Shown here one piece after another: positions 1 to 11,742 of a DNA stretch of 64,000 nt (within the stretch, counting starts at the first letter, position 1; the number at the start of each line of letters is the position of its first letter). A program made the position numbers and the translations under genes. A model generated the notes under the pieces. It searched no databases, was not told the DNA's origin, and saw only the letters and a list, made by a program, of their open reading frames with translations. The DNA lies in NCBI RefSeq assembly GCF_022458985.1, contig NC_061770.1:33089599-33153598 (forward strand), given 5' to 3'. Origin of the DNA: Mugil cephalus. Its lineage: Eukaryota; Chordata; Actinopteri; Mugiliformes; Mugilidae.

Positions 1-316
1 AATTTAGACGTTGGTGGCACTAGAGGAAAGGTCAACCCACTGGTAGGTTTCATTATCAAGGGCTTATTTACGTTTTCAACAAATAAACAAAGTGCCTCAA
101 ATTAAAAGTTTCATGTAAATCATTCTCTGGAGGTAAATATCCCCTTAAGTCAGTCTGTAAAACGTGCTAGTAATCATCTCAGCTTCTACTCCCTCTTATC
201 CTCACTAGGGTCGCCGGGTTTCCTGGAGCCTATGACAGATGTCATCAGGCGAGAGGTGGGGTCCACCCTGGACAGGTCTCCAGCCTATCACAGAGATAAC
301 ACAGAGACAAACAACG
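1..316. repeat. Dispersed teleost repeat, copy truncated at window start
   Basis: These 316 bases look identical to 6843-7158. The right part (about 205-310) is the common fish repeat with a conserved gcgagaggtggggt-caccctgga-caggtc core, also seen at 7020-7290, 11030-11140, 57685-57865 and 61840-62100. At 316/317 the sequence switches abruptly into the TRIM coding exon, whereas the other full copy continues into more repeat. The boundary is therefore a recombination or assembly junction. Confidence 0.85.
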
Positions 317-1011
317 GCAGAGTCTTTGATGGCCTTCAGCTCCTGTCTAAGCAGCTCCACATTTTTCTTTTTCTCCTGGATTCCCTGCTGGATGTTTTGT
401 AGCATCACCTCCACCTCCTTCTGCTTCTCAGTCCTTTCTGCTGCAGCTGGGACTATTTCATGGCCTTTATGTTCATCCATTGTGCAGAGATAACAGATAC
501 TCTGCTGATCAGTACGACAGAAAATCTCCATCACCTTATCATGACGAGAGCAGATGTTCTCCTGGAGCTTCTTGGAGGGCTCCACCAGCTTGTGTTTCTT
601 TAATGGAGCTGCATCATAGTGAGGTTGGAGGTGTTTCTCACAGTAAGAGGCCAAACAGACCAGACAGGACTTGAAGGCTTTCAGCTTCCTCCCAGTGCAG
701 ACATCACAGGCCACATCTTCAGGTCCAGCATAGCAGTGATCAGCTGGAGCAGCTTGGAGTCCAGTCTTCTTCAGCTGCTCCACTAACTCTGCTAACATGG
801 TGTTTTTCTCCAGGACAGGCCTCGGTATGAAAGTCTTCCTGCACTGAGGGCAGCTGTAGATTCCCTTCTGGTCTTCTCCATCCCAGTGGCTTTTAATACA
901 GTTCATGCAATAGCTGTGTCCACAGGTAGTAGTCACAGGATCCTTCAGTAGATCCAGACAGATGGAACAAGAGAAGGTTTCTCTGTCCAGATGAACTCCT
1001 TTCTGCTCCAT
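205..1011 (-). pseudogene. TRIM-1: TRIM (RING/B-box) gene truncated by a repeat, SPRY domain lost
   Basis: The frame starts at ATG 1009-1011 and reads a C3HC4 RING (residues about 15-57, starting CSICLDLL), two B-box-like zinc segments and the first part of the coiled coil. It matches TRIM-2 and TRIM-3 in this window almost residue for residue. At about base 317 the homology stops after KAIKDSA, and the last 37 or so residues are encoded by the dispersed repeat before a stop at 205. The rest of the coiled coil and the whole PRY-SPRY domain are missing. TRIM proteins of this type are RING E3 ubiquitin ligases that use SPRY for target recognition; this copy could at most make a RING/B-box fragment. 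It has the same leader exon and 3' splice site as TRIM-2. A mis-assembly at 316/317 is an alternative to a true pseudogene. Confidence 0.8.
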
Positions 1012-1869
1012 TTCTCCTCTCAGTGTCGACGACTGAGTGAGTTTCTGTTTCCTAGAAGTGACTCTATTCTAAGCTGTGATCTGAATAACATGTGACTCTA
1101 CAGTGAATGGAGCCTGTCAGCTCTCACTCTTCACCACATGCTAGTTAGACCCATCTTCAATGTAGAGATCTAAAGGGGAGGGAACAAGGAAACATGAGGA
1201 AATATGAGTGGAGCTGCTCTAGGAAGAGGGAGAAGTTATGAGACTTTGACTCATTGCAGGAAGAGGAGCAGACGACAAAAGAAATCAGAATAAAATCCAC
1301 ATCATTCATGGTCATTGACGCCACAGACATGTTACAGCTACACACTGATTCTACTGGATGAGCTTTTAATGCTGATCAGTCAGTCTCCTAAACAGGTCAG
1401 TTATAAGCAGCTTTTATTTTAGTCATTAGAGGTCTATTGGTTAGTCGACTGTTGGTTCAGATGCACAGACATGAAAACCAACGCATGTTAACACATATTG
1501 AATGACTCAAACATCAACTGTGGAGGTTTCATGGTGAAATCTTTGTTTCCTTTTTTAGTGCAGCAGCCAACAATCTGTGTGTTTTACTACACATACACAG
1601 CAGCTACTTTACTTCTGTGATCAATCCAAAAAAAATATGGATGGAGAAGCTGGTGGAAAGAACCTAAATTGCTCTTATTATCCTGACATTTATTAATTGC
1701 TGCTGAACAACCACGAGCCAGGAAGAGATTTTCCTCGTTAACACTGAACATTTAATGGGGCCAATATGAAAACTTTTGATTTGATCTGATTTCCTGATCT
1801 GAATGAATGACCTACCATCAGTCAGGTAAATAATCTACAGTCAATACAAACAGTTAGAGCCTACTTACT

Positions 1870-1950
1870 TGTTTGGAGCTGCACGGAGGAACTGCTTCAC
1901 TACACAACAGTAAAAGAAATGTTTCAGAGGAGGAAGTAGCTGCAGGTATG
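1870..1950 (-). other. Untranslated leader exon of TRIM-1
   Basis: On the minus strand the segment ends in CAAACAA followed by the donor GTAAGTAGG (GT at 1867-1868). The same block lies before TRIM-2 (ending 34506) and TRIM-3 (ending 47434). The acceptor upstream of the coding exon is a pyrimidine-rich ccctttag at about 1173. The 5' end is not defined by sequence. Confidence 0.5.
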
Positions 1951-2024
1951 AACTTCAGATGCATCAGAAATCTAAACTTGTGCCAAAGAAGGAGGAGCTG
2001 TGGTTATTTCCTGTTCAGCAGCCT

Positions 2025-2034
2025 GAAAGAGAAA
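2025..2034. promoter_or_regulatory. ISRE-like core GAAAGAGAAA upstream of TRIM-1
   Basis: This matches the GAAANNGAAA core of interferon-stimulated response elements and lies about 155 bp upstream of the leader exon donor. The same sequence sits at the equivalent place upstream of TRIM-3. Known biology: many TRIM genes are interferon-induced. Function here is inferred only. Confidence 0.4.
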
Positions 2035-2169
2035 TGTGGATAAAAACAATCTCCATTTAAAACTGTCTCTTTTATTACTTCCATATTTTTCAGTGTTAAA
2101 TATTGTTCCTGTTTCTCTGAGTCTCAGTTTAAATGAGTACTTAAAGCATCAGTAACTAATGTCAGTGTA

Positions 2170-3345
2170 ATCTGTAATGTCATCTGATAGAACCGCCCAC
2201 TCCTTCAGCCAGACAGTTCCAGGTCATCTTCCACCATCTGATGGTGCAATGCGTTGTGTCTCCAAGCACATCAGGAAATGTGGGAGGATGAGACTATGTC
2301 CCTGTCTGCTTTTGAGATGTCCTCTTCTAAAGCAGCAGTATAAACTAAAACATAATATAATGTTCATCAATGCCACCCTTGTTGATATGTATACATAATT
2401 GTCATTGCTACTATTCGGTGCCATTTGAGTCCCCATGACATACTATGGCACAGGGTATTTTGGGTAAAAATGGGCTAACACTTATTTCTAGAAGCTTGGC
2501 TTACGTGGTTCTGTTCTCTACCATTGAATACAATGATATGTATGCAGGACTAGTTGAAATTAAAATAATTTATTTTTAATAGTTATTAATAATACTTAAA
2601 AAATATTAAATATAATAATTGTATTACTATTTGTTTGCCAAATATATTAATGTGTGCGTGTGAATGGATGAATAAGAGGCATTAACTTAAAGCACTTTGT
2701 AGAAAGGCGCTTCATGAAGTTCAGTCCATTGCCTTTTATTAGTTTACGGGGCAGATTTGCCACATCCGCCACATACGCTGACGTATCGCAGCAATGGACC
2801 AACCCGCTCAGTGCGGAGTACAAGTGTCTATGCTCCATGTCTCTCTTAAGGCATGCTACTTCAGATCAAAGCAATGGATCAGACTAGATCAGCGTTAGCC
2901 CCACCCACTGACTTTGATGGGTGAGTCTGACAGACAGAATAAATTCATGATACACTGAAACACAGGGCCATGAAATAATTAATTAAATAGTGAAATAATT
3001 AAATATGTTTTTTACATAAAATTAATTCATATGTAATGAATTAATGACACATTTAATAAAACATTTATGTTTTTAGTTCCACTTTTAATCAATTGATGAC
3101 ACATTTAAGTAATTTTTAATGGTGTATTTATTTATTTAATTGTTGCACTTTTATTCCTCCTCATTCTCAGATTGATTCAGTTATAAACCTGGTACAAGTG
3201 GATCAAACACACTGTGATAATTCAGAGATCAGCTGCAGTCTGTTCACCTGCTGGACTTTATTTGATGTGAAGGTAAATGAGAAGACAACTTCAGAAGAAA
3301 TTATTAACAGGAGAATATTTGACTCGTCTCTAAAACACAGTCCCT
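2170..3345. other. Non-coding stretch, no gene recognised
   Basis: Several short open frames occur but none has family resemblance. About 2940-3160 is strongly AT-rich with repeated ttaatgacacatttaat-type words. I see no recognisable RNA gene or promoter. Confidence 0.5.
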
Positions 3346-3346
3346 C

Positions 3347-3570
3347 CAATTCAATTCAATTGCAAAATTGTCTCAAGACGCTAAACAGAAACTGGTCTGA
3401 ATCCTCCAGAGCAGCCTGAAGGCAACAGTGAAAAACTCCCTTTAACAGGAAGAAACTTTGAGCAGAACAGAGATACAAGATAAACTTCTGTCATAGATAT
3501 ATCAGACTGAAGGAAACACATAGAATCTAATAAAACAACATAAATATGATGATCTTCATGGGCAGATTGA
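3347..3570 (-). mobile_element. 3' tail of an L2-type LINE
   Basis: The plus strand begins with the repeated pentamer caattcaattcaattg, then the inverse of the L2 3' UTR that is also present at 33840-34212 (gtctcaagacg, ctccctttaacaggaagaaac, cttctgtcatagata). Only the tail is present, as expected for a 5'-truncated insertion. Confidence 0.7.
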
Positions 3571-3599
3571 TGAGACCACCACCAGACTCCTCCATTCAC

Positions 3600-5505
3600 A
3601 CTGTGACTCTACCCAGAGACAAAGAGGAAGGAAGGAGGTCAGTGTGTGTTTCTGTGTTCAACATTTACATATTCCTCCATCATTAGAAACACAACCTGCA
3701 AACACAGTGTCTGCAGATAATTCATCACTTGGAGTGCAGTCAAATGCTGAGAAAACTACTTCACTGAGGACACACTCCACTTCACTTGTTTGGTGCCAAA
3801 CGCTGTGTCAGAGACAGAAAAAATGTTGATCTGAAAACGTACAACAAGTGTAGAGGACAACCAGTTTGACAACATACCTGTGCCCTGACTGAGATAACCG
3901 TTAGCACTAAACCTAAAACACAGACGTGTGTCTGTAGTCATTAAATAGTCCAGCGGTGTTTCAGGGTGGTGTTAATTTGTGTCTCTCTCTATGCACGGTG
4001 GTGTTTTTAACTCTCACTTGTATCTGTAGCAATGAGCTGTGTTAACAGACAATGGTTTTCTTCAGTGTTCCTGAGCCACCTGGTAACAGCCTTTACACAG
4101 TGATGTCAGGTTTTACTGCAGCGTGGCCTCAAAGGTCACCATCATTCACTGCTGGTTTTCACAGGCAGAGATTTCTCCAGATTCTCTGAATGTTTAGATT
4201 CTGGAGTGAAGATCATCAAATCCAAGATCCCTTCCAACTGTTCATTGAGAACCATCATTCTAAAACTGTTGTTCTCATCCTTGTTTGTGAACCACTGAGT
4301 CTTTCAGGGAGGCTCCTTTTATTCCTTTTATTCCCAGTCATGACTCTCAGCTGTTTCTAATGAACCTGTGGAAGGATCCTAATGACTTAAAGTCATCACA
4401 GTCAAAGTGAGACAATGAAGATGATCAGTTTGTTCTTTAAATATCTCGTCTTTGTGATCCACTGAATATACTGTAGGTGGAAAAGGATTTGCTGATGATT
4501 GTATTCTGTTTGTACACAGACACAAATAACAACAATGAGCAACAATCATTGTGTCTACACTGAGGATACAGTTGGTCTGTCAGCAGGGCCGTACAGACAA
4601 GTTAAAAGTCCTTTAAAACAGACACATACATTATAATATAACTGGTTGAATTGTAGTAACCCACACTCATGGAGAATGTATGAAGGAATCACAACACAAC
4701 ATTTTATTGATCTTACTCCATGTCTTTGTTAGAGAGCAGCGCAAAACAAGAGTAGTTCTTATCTTTCATGTCCTTACGATGCATCTCTGCATAATGAGAA
4801 ATGGTTGATAAGCTGCTAGAATTAATAAGAATAAGAATAAGAATAATAAGAATTAACAAATAAGTGCTGGTACCTTTAATGAGAGGTTTATTTCTATTGT
4901 TTATATAGTAATATTTCCAAATGATGTGAGATTGCATATACAGTGAAATAACATCAGGCTGAGCCTCACTGCCTCTAGAAGCAGTAAAACAGTAAAATAA
5001 TACAACTCTCGAACCGCTTTGCCCACGACAAAAGAAGCAGAATCAAACAGAATCCTGAACATAGTTTTAAACCTTTTAACCAGGTGTGTGTAGAGTCAGA
5101 CACACAACAACACACTTGGGTTGGCTCATTTCACATTGTCGGTCATTTTGCTACAATACATACTGTGCACAAACCTTCAAAACCTCCTCACCAGACCATG
5201 AGTTCTTTAAATGAGCTAGAGGACACATCTGGGTACGTTAGGACAGTGAGGACATGTCTACCTGCATCATGTGACCAACCGACCGACTGAGGGTAGATCT
5301 AAATTATTGTCATTATTTGTTATTCTTGAAGGGCCACACAGACGACTTTCAGAGACACACAAACAAGAAAGAAGAAAAACCACCAGGGGAACCAAATCAA
5401 GTAACACACTGGGAGATAACTCAGTCATTTTATGTGTTTAACTTATTTATAAAATGGTTCTAATTCCAACACCTTTCCTCCACTAGAGTAAAGACAGTAA
5501 AGATA
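3600..5505. other. Non-coding stretch, no gene recognised
   Basis: The stretch contains ordinary AT-rich DNA and a short (agaata)n run near 4825-4860. No frame shows domains, signal peptide plus splice sites, or repetition of the genes nearby. Confidence 0.5.
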
Positions 5506-5509
5506 AAAC

Positions 5510-6140
5510 TGATGAGTGAAATGAGCCTCCCTCAGCTCCAACTCTGTAACACAACTAATCTAACACAGACATATGAGGTTCCCTTCCCTCAGTGATGTGG
5601 TTCTACTTAATTAGCATTTTACTTACAGCACAATACAAATAAGATATGCAGCATTCATGACAGTGAGACCACAAATGACCCAGGTAGAACAGTGCATAGA
5701 GTTTCTATGTCTGTCTGTTAGTCTGGACATATTTTACATGAACTAGAACATGGAGCCAAGACACAATGAATCATTTTGAAGATCAGTCACCAAATCATTT
5801 ACTAAAACAGATTCAGAGTCTAATCATGATAGTCTTCGACCTGCGACATGATTATGCTCCAATGCAAACTGATGACAGAGGAGTTCAAGTACTAACCTGA
5901 GTTTCAGATGGTTATCTAAGTGGGAAGTACACAACACTGCTGTTGTGTATGCGTTCAGATGCTAAGAGGCTACTAAGTTAAACTGTTTGCAGGAGATGTT
6001 GAGCTGTAAGGGGACTTTTTATTTGTAGACTTTCCTGAGTAACCTGCCCGCTCCTCAGATATCTGGACCATATATACAAGACATTCTTGGTTCCTGGTTT
6101 TGGTTATAAACATTTAATGTACCTGCAAAAGAAGTGAAGC
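5510..6140. repeat. Outer end of a long inverted repeat arm
   Basis: This segment reappears inverted at about 63445-62545. Marker strings are gaggttcccttccctcag, the cttttgcaggtacattaaatg region and gtctagacat-like flanks. In the right arm it is interrupted by extra sequence including a (CA)20 run. A shorter piece also occurs at 38810-38935 and 51500-51780. Confidence 0.7.
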
Positions 6141-6842
6141 TGTAGCGCGTCACTGTCCACCATCAGGCAGTCAGGGAATAAAAGACCCACGAAAACAATT
6201 CTGTCCTATGACCTGTCCCACGTCTTGTAACAAGTGATGACAGGAAGCAACAACAGCTGAAATGTAGAGTAATAATATTCCCTCAGCTAAGAGGGAGGAA
6301 GGGAGAAGAACAGAGATAGGAAATAAACTCGGTCATGAACCAGGTTAAAGCGTTCACGGTACACAGCTTTAAACTGATGTATGATATGTGGAAAGTTGAT
6401 AGTGACTAAAATGGGTGAATAGGAGTATGAATTATAGGACTATACAGTGAGTAAACATTGTGTTTATGAGAAAAGACGTACAGCTCAAGGCCAGAGAGTC
6501 CAAAAAAGAGAGAGGACGGAGAGAGGTCGTTCAAAAAGAACATTCCTGCACATAGAGTGTTGAGGTGAGGTACTGTGTCTGCTCCAGTCCAGACCAATCA
6601 CATGTCGCCGTTTTCAGGTGAGACCTCGTGTTTCTAAACGTCTGGTGAACTACAGCAGGAAACAACGTCTTCCCACAGATCTTTGAGAGACTTAGTCCAG
6701 ATCGCCTTCCCGGACACTGCGCTCATTTTATATGAACGTGTATCAGGTTTGATCTAAAGCTGTTTCTATGACAACATTGAGGACCAACAGTAACAGACCA
6801 GCTATGAAAATATTTCTTCACACCTAAAAGCACATTCATTCT
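6140..6842. other. Non-coding DNA with a duplicated segment at 6640-6790
   Basis: Bases 6640-6790 match 39171-39330 closely (caggaaacaacgtcttcccacag, atgaacgtgtatcaggtttg). No coding frame of note is present. Confidence 0.5.
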
Positions 6843-7290
6843 AATTTAGACGTTGGTGGCACTAGAGGAAAGGTCAACCCACTGGTAGGTTTCATTATCA
6901 AGGGCTTATTTACGTTTTCAACAAATAAACAAAGTGCCTCAAATTAAAAGTTTCATGTAAATCATTCTCTGGAGGTAAATATCCCCTTAAGTCAGTCTGT
7001 AAAACGTGCTAGTAATCATCTCAGCTTCTACTCCCTCTTATCCTCACTAGGGTCGCCGGGTTTCCTGGAGCCTATGACAGATGTCATCAGGCGAGAGGTG
7101 GGGTCCACCCTGGACAGGTCTCCAGCCTATCACAGAGATAACACAGAGACAAACAACGAGTCACACTCACACTCACACCTAGAGTCAATTTAGAGTCAGC
7201 AATCAGCATAACGAGCATGTCTTTGGAGGTGGGAGGAAGCCGGAGAAAACCCATACGGACACAAGGAGAACATGCAAACTCCATTTAGAA
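6843..7290. repeat. Dispersed teleost repeat, fuller copy
   Basis: It holds the shared repeat core followed by ggaggtgggaggaagccgga and ggagaacatgcaaactcc, words found in a very common fish interspersed repeat. It is inverted at 61800-62290 and partly present at 1-316, 53745-53945 and 57685-57865. Confidence 0.75.
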
Positions 7291-8218
7291 AGGCCCGAGC
7301 TGAACGTTGGTAATAACATTTATAGGCCTGTTAATGGAGAAAATAAGACATTTATTTCAACATAGCACATCCACCACACTAGAGAATATCCCCTCTGATG
7401 CAGCAAAGATGGCGCCCATGATTTGAATTGGCCAGACTCTCTCTAAAAACTGTTATTTACTGCCTCCTACTGGTCAGAGGTTCTTACTGCAGTCAACCAA
7501 TTTTCATTGTGCTCATAATAAAACAGTCACTGGTTTATTTTCTGATGAACTTCTGAATCGATGTGTCTAGAAATAGCATGTCTATAACAGTATTATATTG
7601 ATTTCATGTTTTATTCATTAGGTATGTTTTTATTGTGGTACATGTTACCATAGTTTAACTCTGTTAACTGAATTGTATATTTTTTGTCAGGTTTCATTTT
7701 TTCAGAAAAGCATCAAGTCTTAATATATTAAAATACCAGAGAAGTCAAGGTTGTGTGTTTATTGGAGGACTTGGGATTGTTAACTGTGCAGTCAACTCTC
7801 TGCCAGGGCAACACAATCATTCTCTAAAAGTCTCTTTATATTCAGTTGAAAGTCATCTGTCGGTCACCATGTGGCCAGTGTGTTTGTTATTTGTGTGAAA
7901 GCAAGAGTCCACTTCTCAGCACATGTGTATCAGCCATAATCCAGATGTTTATTTTAATTTAATCATTGACTCAGTTTCTATGACAACATGAACTCTGGAT
8001 GTTTGAATCCAACCAAAGAAAAGAGACTTGTTTAGTTTAAAAGTTGTCAAATGTGTTGGAGGAACACAGTGAAAACAGATTAAAGCTGAACGCACCACAT
8101 AATTTCCCAGCTTCTAAATGTGATCTGATCTCCCTGATAACATGTGATGAAGTCAAACTGAGGACAAAGTGAGTTGAGGAGCTTTAACCTCCACTACATC
8201 CCTGGTTAGCAGGATGAA

Positions 8219-8233
8219 GGCGCCCTCTTGTGG
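8219..8233 (-). promoter_or_regulatory. CTCF-like motif (reverse)
   Basis: The reverse complement is CCACAAGAGGGCGCC, close to the vertebrate CTCF core CCASYAGRKGGCR. It is conserved at 21354-21368 in block A'. Binding is inferred. Confidence 0.35.
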
Positions 8234-8625
8234 TCTTCATCACATTTCACAACAAATCAGATTTGTAGCTGAAGGAGCCTTGGATGAGTGGTGGGACGTC
8301 TTCAAGAGACATTGAACTAAGACAAGTTTTTAATATGTGATGTTGACATTAGCAAAGCAGCAGATGATGGAGAAAAACAGAATTAAATCATCTGTGTTTT
8401 CTAAAAAGCTTCTGCACAAAAACACAATCTGTAACTACTGACTCGCTCTGACAGTCTACAATATTGTTTGAAATGATCCTTTAAATCAGAGGTCCTCATT
8501 TACCAGGTCATGGACCAGAACCAGACAACAAACCATTTACTACTGGACCATGAGGAGACAATATGATCCTGGAATCTCCCTGAATGATCAACACATCATT
8601 GGAGGTTATCTGTTTTGCAGACTCA

Positions 8626-8640
8626 CCACCAGGGGGCGCT
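8626..8640 (+). promoter_or_regulatory. CTCF-like motif (forward)
   Basis: CCACCAGGGGGCGCT fits the CTCF core. It forms a divergent pair with the reverse motif 390 bp to its left and is conserved at 21761-21775 and inverted at 60689-60703. Confidence 0.4.
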
Positions 8641-9387
8641 CACTGACCAGAGATGTCCAGTTGACTCCATTATAACCACATTTATTAAACTCACATCAAT
8701 GACACAATATAATTATTCATTCAGGAATATTAGAGGTTAATTTTTAAGAAAAACAGTCAAAGTTATTATTTGTCATTGGTTAAGTATCGGGCCTATGTAC
8801 AAAATGTTTTTTTTATTTTATAAGTTTTAGTGCTTGTGTTAGTGTGTGTGTATCTGTGTGTTGTTGAACTTTCTACATACTGAGGGTGGGTGTGAGTTTT
8901 TAACCAACGAGGCTGTTTGAGGGTTTTTATTGTAACGTTGACAACAACGTCACAACTTCCCCATCAGTCGACATGTTAATATGTGTGAAACTCACATTTT
9001 TATCAAAGCTCTGTTTTCTATTGGAAATGGTCATTGAGAAGTAAGACACTCTGAGACGTGAGTTTTCCTTGTGTCACTTTTATTTCAGGATCAAATACAG
9101 ATTTCAACTGATCACACAGAGACACAAGTGTGTTTTCATCATCAACATTTGAATTTATTGTAGAGTCCAGATAAACACATACGTGAGCACAAAGCAGAGC
9201 TCGCTGTTATTCTGTTACTGGTAGTAGGAAAGGACATTCTGGGGACGGAGAGAGAATCGTGTTAGAGGGAGGAAAAGGAGGGTTTGAAGTTGGAGGAGGA
9301 GGTGAGTTTGATGAGAAGCTGAAAGCTGAAAGGAGAAGTTGGACTTGGCAGAGTAACAGTGATAGTATGAGCTATATATGGACATGT

Positions 9388-10434
9388 TCATGCATCTTTA
9401 GTCTTGTCTTTGCACTTGCATCTAGAGTAAAGTTCTGGGTAAACCGTAGCAACAGTTGTGTCGAGAGGACATGTTTTAGGAAACACTTCAATCCCCAGTT
9501 CCTTGTGGAGACTCCCCAGAGTCTTAATATCCAGATATTTGTCTTCATGTTCAATGTTCTCACCCCAGTGTGCACTTGCTACCCATGTCTCCTTTTCCCT
9601 GTTGTAGCAGCACAATGCTGACCAGAGCATGGAAGGAATATTAACCCTGTTGTTGAGGGTGTTGGTGGGGCTGGGCCGTGCTCCAATTACTACATAACCT
9701 TCTTTGTTACTGCAGTAATGATCCATAACACATTTGATACATTGTTCCATGTTGTTCCAGGTTCTCTGGTTGAATGTTTCTATTTGTGGAACAACTTTGG
9801 TCAGAGTAAAGGTTGATTCTTTTTCAATTTCATTAAATTCATAAGAGTTTGGGAACAAATGGCCTCTATCATAACCTTGCCCATCTATGTAGTCGTCAAA
9901 CACAGCCTGGTGGTTGTAGGTTTTCTTGTTGTTTGACAGTCTCATGTTGTCATTGCCAGTTGTGTCATCAAGCTGTAACAATTAAAAAGTAAATTACTCA
10001 TACAAGGTTGATCAAAGTAGATTCAATGTAAATTTAGTACTTGATTCCATACAATTATGCTCAGGATGCAAGCAAGACTATTTTTGGCACTTGTACTTAA
10101 TTTTAAAAAAGAATTCATGTTGATAGTTTAGACAATCATTTGATCTCAACAATGTCCAAGGAGTCAGGTAGAGATGAAATAAAACATCCACAAATACTTT
10201 GGTGTCGTAAAGTGTCACAAAGTTTCTGATGTTTCTGAAGGTCTGGCAAATAAGTTTAAATCTGTTCTGGCCCTTGATCGTCCCTCCCTCCAATATTCCT
10301 GTGATATTTGGTGATGTTTTCTCAAGAAAGAATTCATCACACTCTGATATCGAGGTCACCACTTCAGTTGCTGTGGGAGCGATGGAGAGAAGGAGGAGAA
10401 CAGCGAGGGGCAGGAGGGCCTTCAGTGATGTCAT
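9388..10434 (-). CDS. endod1-like: ENDOD1-like secreted nuclease, copy 1 (exon 1 damaged, probably inactive)
   Basis: There are two exons on the minus strand. Exon 1 starts at ATG 10432-10434 and encodes a signal peptide (MTSLKALLPLAVLLLL) and the N-terminal part. Exon 2 runs 9972-9388 after a ttgttacag acceptor and carries the Endonuclease_NS (ENDOD1/EndoG/Serratia type) core: a DRGH motif at exon-2 residues 35-38, the TN..PQ-type motif changed to TKVVPQ (Asn to Lys), and the metal-ligand Asn in TFNQ. Exon 1 loses homology after VTLYDT at base 10201. The KIEPQ end and its GTGAGT donor found in copies 2 and 3 are replaced by about 170 bp of other sequence, and the frame runs on to 10078. A GTATTT directly after codon DTK could act as an in-frame substitute donor, deleting about 26 residues. 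The poly(A) signal is at 9079-9084. Family role: digestion of extracellular nucleic acid. Activity is doubtful. Confidence 0.75.
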
Positions 10435-10902
10435 GGTGGATCACTGTGAAAAATAAAAGACAAATCTGTGTGTTACAGTTTAAAGTTAAATGAAGTGATC
10501 AACTGAAAAGCCATGACTGTTCTCACTATATGCACTCTTTATTTGATGAAACTGTGGACCAGTCTCTATGAAGATGTGTTCATTATTAATTACTAGTCTT
10601 GTGTTCGGAGATAAAAGACTGGAGCCAAATCTAATGAAACACATGGAAAGTTTGATAGATGGACAGATTCATCTCAAAAGAAAATGTTAATTCTCTCTGT
10701 TCAATAACATGATTGATTTCCATCTACTTTGGTTCAAATAGTAACAAGTAAAACTAGTGACATATTAACAGAATCATTTTAGTCCGACTGTGTCCACATG
10801 ACTTTGTCAAATAAAACTATACTTACAATCTCAGAAAATACTTAATAAACTGAATTAGACGCAAAGAAAGAAAATAACCTGTGAAGTTGAAGAATAACTC
10901 AC

Positions 10903-10985
10903 CGTCGCTAAGGTTTCCTGAAAATCACTTGGACTTGTCTCCGTGTTCACAGCAGCAGAAACAGGACAGTCTGTGTTGAACATGA
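10903..10985 (-). promoter_or_regulatory. Promoter and untranslated first exon of ENDOD1-like copy 1
   Basis: On the minus strand a TATA-like TTTATATTGG (about 11005) is followed by an exon ending CGACG and a donor GTGAGTTATT (GT at 10901-10902). The acceptor before the coding exon is tttcacag at about 10443. Copy 2 has the same arrangement; copy 3 does not. A dispersed-repeat fragment (11030-11140) lies directly upstream. Confidence 0.45.
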
Positions 10986-11309
10986 TGGTTCTCCTCCAAT
11001 ATAAACTCAGCCTGAAGCGGAAGTCCAGTGGGCGAGAGGTGGGGTACACCCTGGGCAGGTCTCCAGTTTATCTCAGGACAAACAGACAAACATTGACACT
11101 CACACCTACGGCCAGTTTTGAATCCCCAATGACTTTCACAGGTTCCATGGAACTCCTGGGCCTTCATCTCTTACATAAAATCATCACCTGCATCCACAAC
11201 GAAAGACTTTTTACTAAAATAGTTTATTTGACGTGTTTCTTCTTCTTTTTTGTGTGTAGCAAAAGCAATCATCTTCATATCTACATCCAACAGCCATGTT
11301 TATTAAAAC

Positions 11310-11740
11310 TGTAACAAGAAGGTTTGGTAACACTTTATATTAAGACACACATATTCACCATTAATTAGCTGCTTACTAACATGTATATTAGTAGCAGACT
11401 AGCCATTTGTTAGTCATTATAAGTCACTAATTAATACCTTATTCTGCAAGATCTTATTCTACCCTTAATAGACCCTTAATTAAGAATTTCCCTTATGTAA
11501 GCTCCTAATTACCCTTTATTCATAGTTACTAAGTAAGTTGTTGCATATGAATTATGACCTAAATATGCATGGCTCAGTAAGGGGCTTGTAAGCTGGTAGT
11601 ACCACAAGAACAATCATTCACCCCTAATAATACTTATCAAAGATGGTCGATTCATGTGGAACTGGACACAAAACCACAAGTGCTAATAGTGTACAAATAA
11701 CTCATAATTAAGTCTTTGTAATGCAGAATATGTAAGGAAA
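11310..11740. repeat. AT-rich interspersed repeat (MITE-like)
   Basis: It starts with tggtaacactttatatt followed by attaattagctgcttactaacatg-type words (given here in part), a pattern typical of a common fish MITE-like family. It is also at 24790-25210. It has no coding capacity. Confidence 0.5.
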
Positions 11741-11742
11741 TA

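Noticed and set aside
7383..7400. YY1-like aagatggcgcc motif in each duplicated block
   Set aside because: A single short match without a nearby transcription start; too weak to report as a site.
9259..9621. Plus-strand 120-codon frame opposite nuclease copy 1 (also 22583-22921)
   Set aside because: Antisense shadow of exon 2 and its 3' UTR; no independent evidence.
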